The notes beneath the pieces were generated by a model, which saw only the letters and a list, made by a program, of their open reading frames with translations, was not told where the DNA came from and made no database searches. Position numbers and translations under genes: made by a program. Below, piece after piece: positions 5,985-7,956 of a stretch of DNA of 7,956 bases (positions are counted from its first letter, which is position 1; every line of letters starts with the position of its first letter). The stretch lies in NCBI GenBank assembly GCA_036381125.1, contig DASVDK010000088.1, positions 1-7,956 of the forward strand. The letters run 5' to 3'. Source of the DNA: DASVDK01 sp036381125 [NCBI: Thermodesulfobacteriota bacterium] (GTDB lineage Bacteria > DASVDK01).

Positions 5985-6789
5985 ACGCCTTCTCGTACAC
6001 GAGACCGCCCTTCACGCTTCGGATCTGGAACGGCACGCGCGAGATGTCGATGGTCTCGGCGCCGCCCATGAGGAGCAGGCCCCACGGCGCGAGCACGCGG
6101 TGGAACGCCTGCGCCGCGGCGAGCTTGGCGGCGTCCGACAGGTAGATGAAGACGTTTCGGCACACGATCAGGTCCTGCTCCGGCACCGCGGCCAGCGCGT
6201 CGGGGTCGGCGAGGTTGAGCTGCCGGTACGCGATCTGCGCGGCGTACTGGGGCTTGAGCCGGTAGCCGCCCCCCTCCTCGACGAAGAACCGCGCCCGGCG
6301 CGCCTCGCTCACCCCGCGCATGCGATGGGCCGGGAAGCGCGCCCCGCGCGCCGTCTCGAGCGCGCGGGCCGAGATGTCGGTCGCCAGGATCTCCACCGGG
6401 CCGAGCACCCGCTCGGCCAGGAACATCGCGAGCGTCGCCGGCTCCTCGCCGGTGGCGCAGGCCGCGCTCCAGGCCCGGAACGGCCTCGGGTGCCCGTTGC
6501 GCACCGCGGCGAGCACGGGGAGCGCGTCGACGAGGACCTCGAACTGCTCGGGCGATCGGAAGAAGCTCGTCTCCTGCACCGTCAGGAGGTCCACGAGCGC
6601 CTGCAGCTCCGCCTCGCCGTCGGGGCTGTACTTGAGGAAGTAGTAGTAGTCGCGGGCCGAGGCGATGCGCCGCGCCTTGAGCCGCTCGCCGACGCGCGCG
6701 TCGAGGTAGTCGACCCGGTTGTCGCGGACGTGGATGCCGGTGCGCTCGCAGACGTAGTCGCGCAACGCCGCGAACTCCTCGAACGTCAT
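5983..6789 (-). CDS. cheR: CheR: SAM-dependent chemoreceptor glutamate methyltransferase
   Basis: Methylates specific receptor glutamates using S-adenosylmethionine; cytoplasmic, the counterpart of CheB in adaptation. The 268 residues show the all-alpha N-terminal domain (about 1-75, ending in QETSFFRSPEQF) and the Rossmann-type SAM domain: WSAACATGEEP (107-117, with E115), ATDISARALE (136-145, with D138), the small beta subdomain about 159-193, and VCRNVFIYL (209-217, with N212). There is no TPR or other C-terminal extension. Motif I is a little unusual: the Tyr that normally follows GEEP is Ala118. The start is ATG 6789 (MTFEEFAAL), the usual CheR beginning; the same frame stays open far upstream but only inside the HEAT gene. 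The ATG overlaps the HEAT-gene TGA as ATGA, which indicates translational coupling. Stop is TAG at 5983-5985. Confidence 0.97.
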   Translation of the reverse strand: MTFEEFAALRDYVCERTGIHVRDNRVDYLDARVGERLKARRIASARDYYYFLKYSPDGEAELQALVDLLTVQETSFFRSPEQFEVLVDALPVLAAVRNGHPRPFRAWSAACATGEEPATLAMFLAERVLGPVEILATDISARALETARGARFPAHRMRGVSEARRARFFVEEGGGYRLKPQYAAQIAYRQLNLADPDALAAVPEQDLIVCRNVFIYLSDAAKLAAAQAFHRVLAPWGLLLMGGAETIDISRVPFQIRSVKGGLVYEKA

Positions 6790-7956
6790 TGGCGCGCCCC
6801 GGTTCGCTCGAGCGCCAGCTCGGCCGCCCGGCGCGCCGACGGGTGCGGGTCGTCGAGGAGCGCCGCCAGCGCGTCCTGCGCCGAGGTCTCCGCCCGCCGC
6901 CCCAGCGCCGTGGCGGCCGCCGTCCGCACCTTCCAGGAGACGTCGCCGAGCGCCGATACCAGCGCGCCGAGCACGGCGTCCCCGGAGAGCCGCCCCACCG
7001 CCTCGACGACCGCCTCGCGGACGTCCTCGTCCGGATCGGCGGCCAGCGCGAGGAGAGGCCCGACCGCCTCGGCGTCCCTGAGTTCGCCCAGCGCGCGGGC
7101 GGCCGCGAGCCGCACGGCCCCGACCGGGTCGGCCAGCGCCTCGCGCAGCGCCGGCGCGCCGCGGCGGTCGCCGATGGCGCCGATCGCGCGAGCCGCCTCG
7201 TACCGGACCCAGGGGTCGGCGTCGCGCAGCGTGAGGCGAAGCGGCTCGAGGGTCCGCGGATCGCCCAGCTCGCCGAGCACGGCGGCGGCCGAGCGCCTGA
7301 GCACCGGGTCTTCCGAGCCGAGGAGCATGAGCGGCAGCGACCCGACCTCGTCCTCGTCGAAGACCGCCAGGGCGAAGACGGCGGCCTGCCGCACCTCGGG
7401 CCGCGCTGCGTAGAGCAGCCGCTTCAGGGGCTCGACGGCCCGCCGGTCGTGAATGCGCGAGAGCGCCTCGATCGCCGAGCGGACGTCGCCCCCCTCCGGG
7501 TCCTCGAGGCGGCCGAGCAGGAGGTCGACGACGCCGGGGAACCGGCCGCACTGCGCGACCGCGTCGACGGCGGCCTGCCGCACCCGCTCGGCGGGGTCGC
7601 GGAGCGCCGGCAGGAGCGCCTCGACGACCTCGGGCGTGTCCAGCTTGCCGAGGGCGCGCACCGCCTCGGCCCTGAGGTCGTCGTCCCCCTCCGCCTCGCC
7701 GGCCGGGTCGGCCAGGTCCGCGAGGCGGCGGCGGCAGGCCGCGAGCCGCGCCTCGCCCGCCGCGAGCGCGGCGAGCCGCCGCGCGGCCGGCGCGCCGGAG
7801 GCGAGAAGGTCCTCGATCGCGGCCGCGGCCGCGCCGCCGGGGTCGCGCCGGGCCAGCGCCGACAGCTCGAGCGCCGAGACCCGCCCGTGGTCGTCCTCCG
7901 CGGGGCTCTCGGGCGGGGCCGCGTCGTCGGCGACCAGGCCCGCCAGGGCCGGGACC
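6786..7956 (-). CDS. HEAT-repeat (PBS-lyase-like) protein, C-terminal part (5' end beyond right edge)
   Basis: The frame is open from the right edge to TGA at 6786-6788, giving 389 visible residues. From about 7670 downwards there are nine to ten helical repeats of about 31 residues with the phasing 'VRxxAAxALGxLGDxxAVxPLxxLLxDPxxx', for example VRYEAARAIGAIGDRRGAPA, LRRSAAAVLGELGDPRTLEP and VRLAAARALGELRDAEAVGP. The upstream 98 codons are more degenerate, Ala/Leu/Arg-rich and acidic, but still look helical. A GTG at 7661 is not a credible start, since it sits inside a repeat (LRAEAVRALGKL). HEAT solenoids are protein-interaction scaffolds; no catalytic motif is seen. The ATGA overlap with cheR and the shared operon suggest a chemosensory partner or localisation role. 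HEAT-like proteins are known from some other che clusters (as I recall, Myxococcus Che7). The specific function is unknown. Confidence 0.9.
   Translation of the reverse strand, partial: VPALAGLVADDAAPPESPAEDDHGRVSALELSALARRDPGGAAAAAIEDLLASGAPAARRLAALAAGEARLAACRRRLADLADPAGEAEGDDDLRAEAVRALGKLDTPEVVEALLPALRDPAERVRQAAVDAVAQCGRFPGVVDLLLGRLEDPEGGDVRSAIEALSRIHDRRAVEPLKRLLYAARPEVRQAAVFALAVFDEDEVGSLPLMLLGSEDPVLRRSAAAVLGELGDPRTLEPLRLTLRDADPWVRYEAARAIGAIGDRRGAPALREALADPVGAVRLAAARALGELRDAEAVGPLLALAADPDEDVREAVVEAVGRLSGDAVLGALVSALGDVSWKVRTAAATALGRRAETSAQDALAALLDDPHPSARRAAELALERTGARQ

Noticed and set aside
4070-6145. 691-codon open frame on the plus strand across cheA, cheY and part of cheR
   Set aside because: It spans three real genes on the other strand and has shadow-frame composition (RRRGE/DRLAR type) with no recognisable fold.
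5609-6163. Extended cheY frame starting at 6163
   Set aside because: The extra 63 residues overlap cheR in another frame. A strong ribosome site and the start of the receiver fold both point to 5974.
5983-7551. Extended cheR frame starting at 7551
   Set aside because: The extra 254 residues are Arg/Gly-rich shadow of the HEAT gene. CheR proteins begin as at 6789, where the ATGA overlap also marks the start.
6786-7661. GTG at 7661 as the start of the HEAT gene
   Set aside because: The frame stays open to the window edge, and the GTG codon falls in the middle of a HEAT helix with matching sequence on both sides.
7787-7798. 12-bp palindrome CCGGCGCGCCGG in the HEAT gene
   Set aside because: It has no loop or partner structure. 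Such palindromes are frequent by chance in DNA of this composition.

Overview
This is a very GC-rich window (by eye around 70% or more) with one dominant theme: a chemosensory (chemotaxis-type) operon on the minus strand, read from right to left. The gene content is bacterial. High GC, strong G/C third positions, a HEAT-repeat partner and GC-rich hairpin repeats between genes would fit a soil-type lineage such as Methylomirabilota/Rokubacteria or Myxococcota. That placement is a guess, because no taxonomic marker gene is present.

Layout in transcription order: a HEAT-repeat protein whose 5' end lies beyond the right edge (6786 to 7956); cheR methyltransferase (5983-6789), overlapping it by ATGA; a stand-alone CheY-type receiver (5609-5974); cheA histidine kinase (3866-5599); a 10-codon mini-ORF (3837-3869) bridging cheA and cheB; cheB methylesterase (2734-3840); and a transmembrane methyl-accepting receptor (702-2663). 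Gaps inside the operon are -4, 8, 9, 25 and 70 nt, so translational coupling is likely as far as cheB. After about 525 bp of non-coding, repeat-rich DNA (177-701), the first 58 codons of a YihY/BrkB-family membrane protein run off the left edge, also on the minus strand.

How the genes fit together: the dCache-type receptor senses an extracytoplasmic cue and controls CheA autophosphorylation. CheA passes phosphate to the CheY-like protein (output) and to CheB. CheR and CheB add and remove receptor methyl groups for adaptation. No CheW, CheD, CheC/CheX/CheZ or flagellar gene is visible, so the output (flagella, pili or another process) cannot be read from this window. CheW may lie past the right edge.

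The least explained part is the intergenic stretch at 186-571. It holds three copies of a composite element in which two fixed modules (25 and 19 bp) alternate with two variable segments. The variable segments differ in sequence between copies, yet each is a perfect inverted repeat. A similar, even longer perfect hairpin (12-bp stem) sits inside cheA, in the DNA coding for the linker after its HPt domain.
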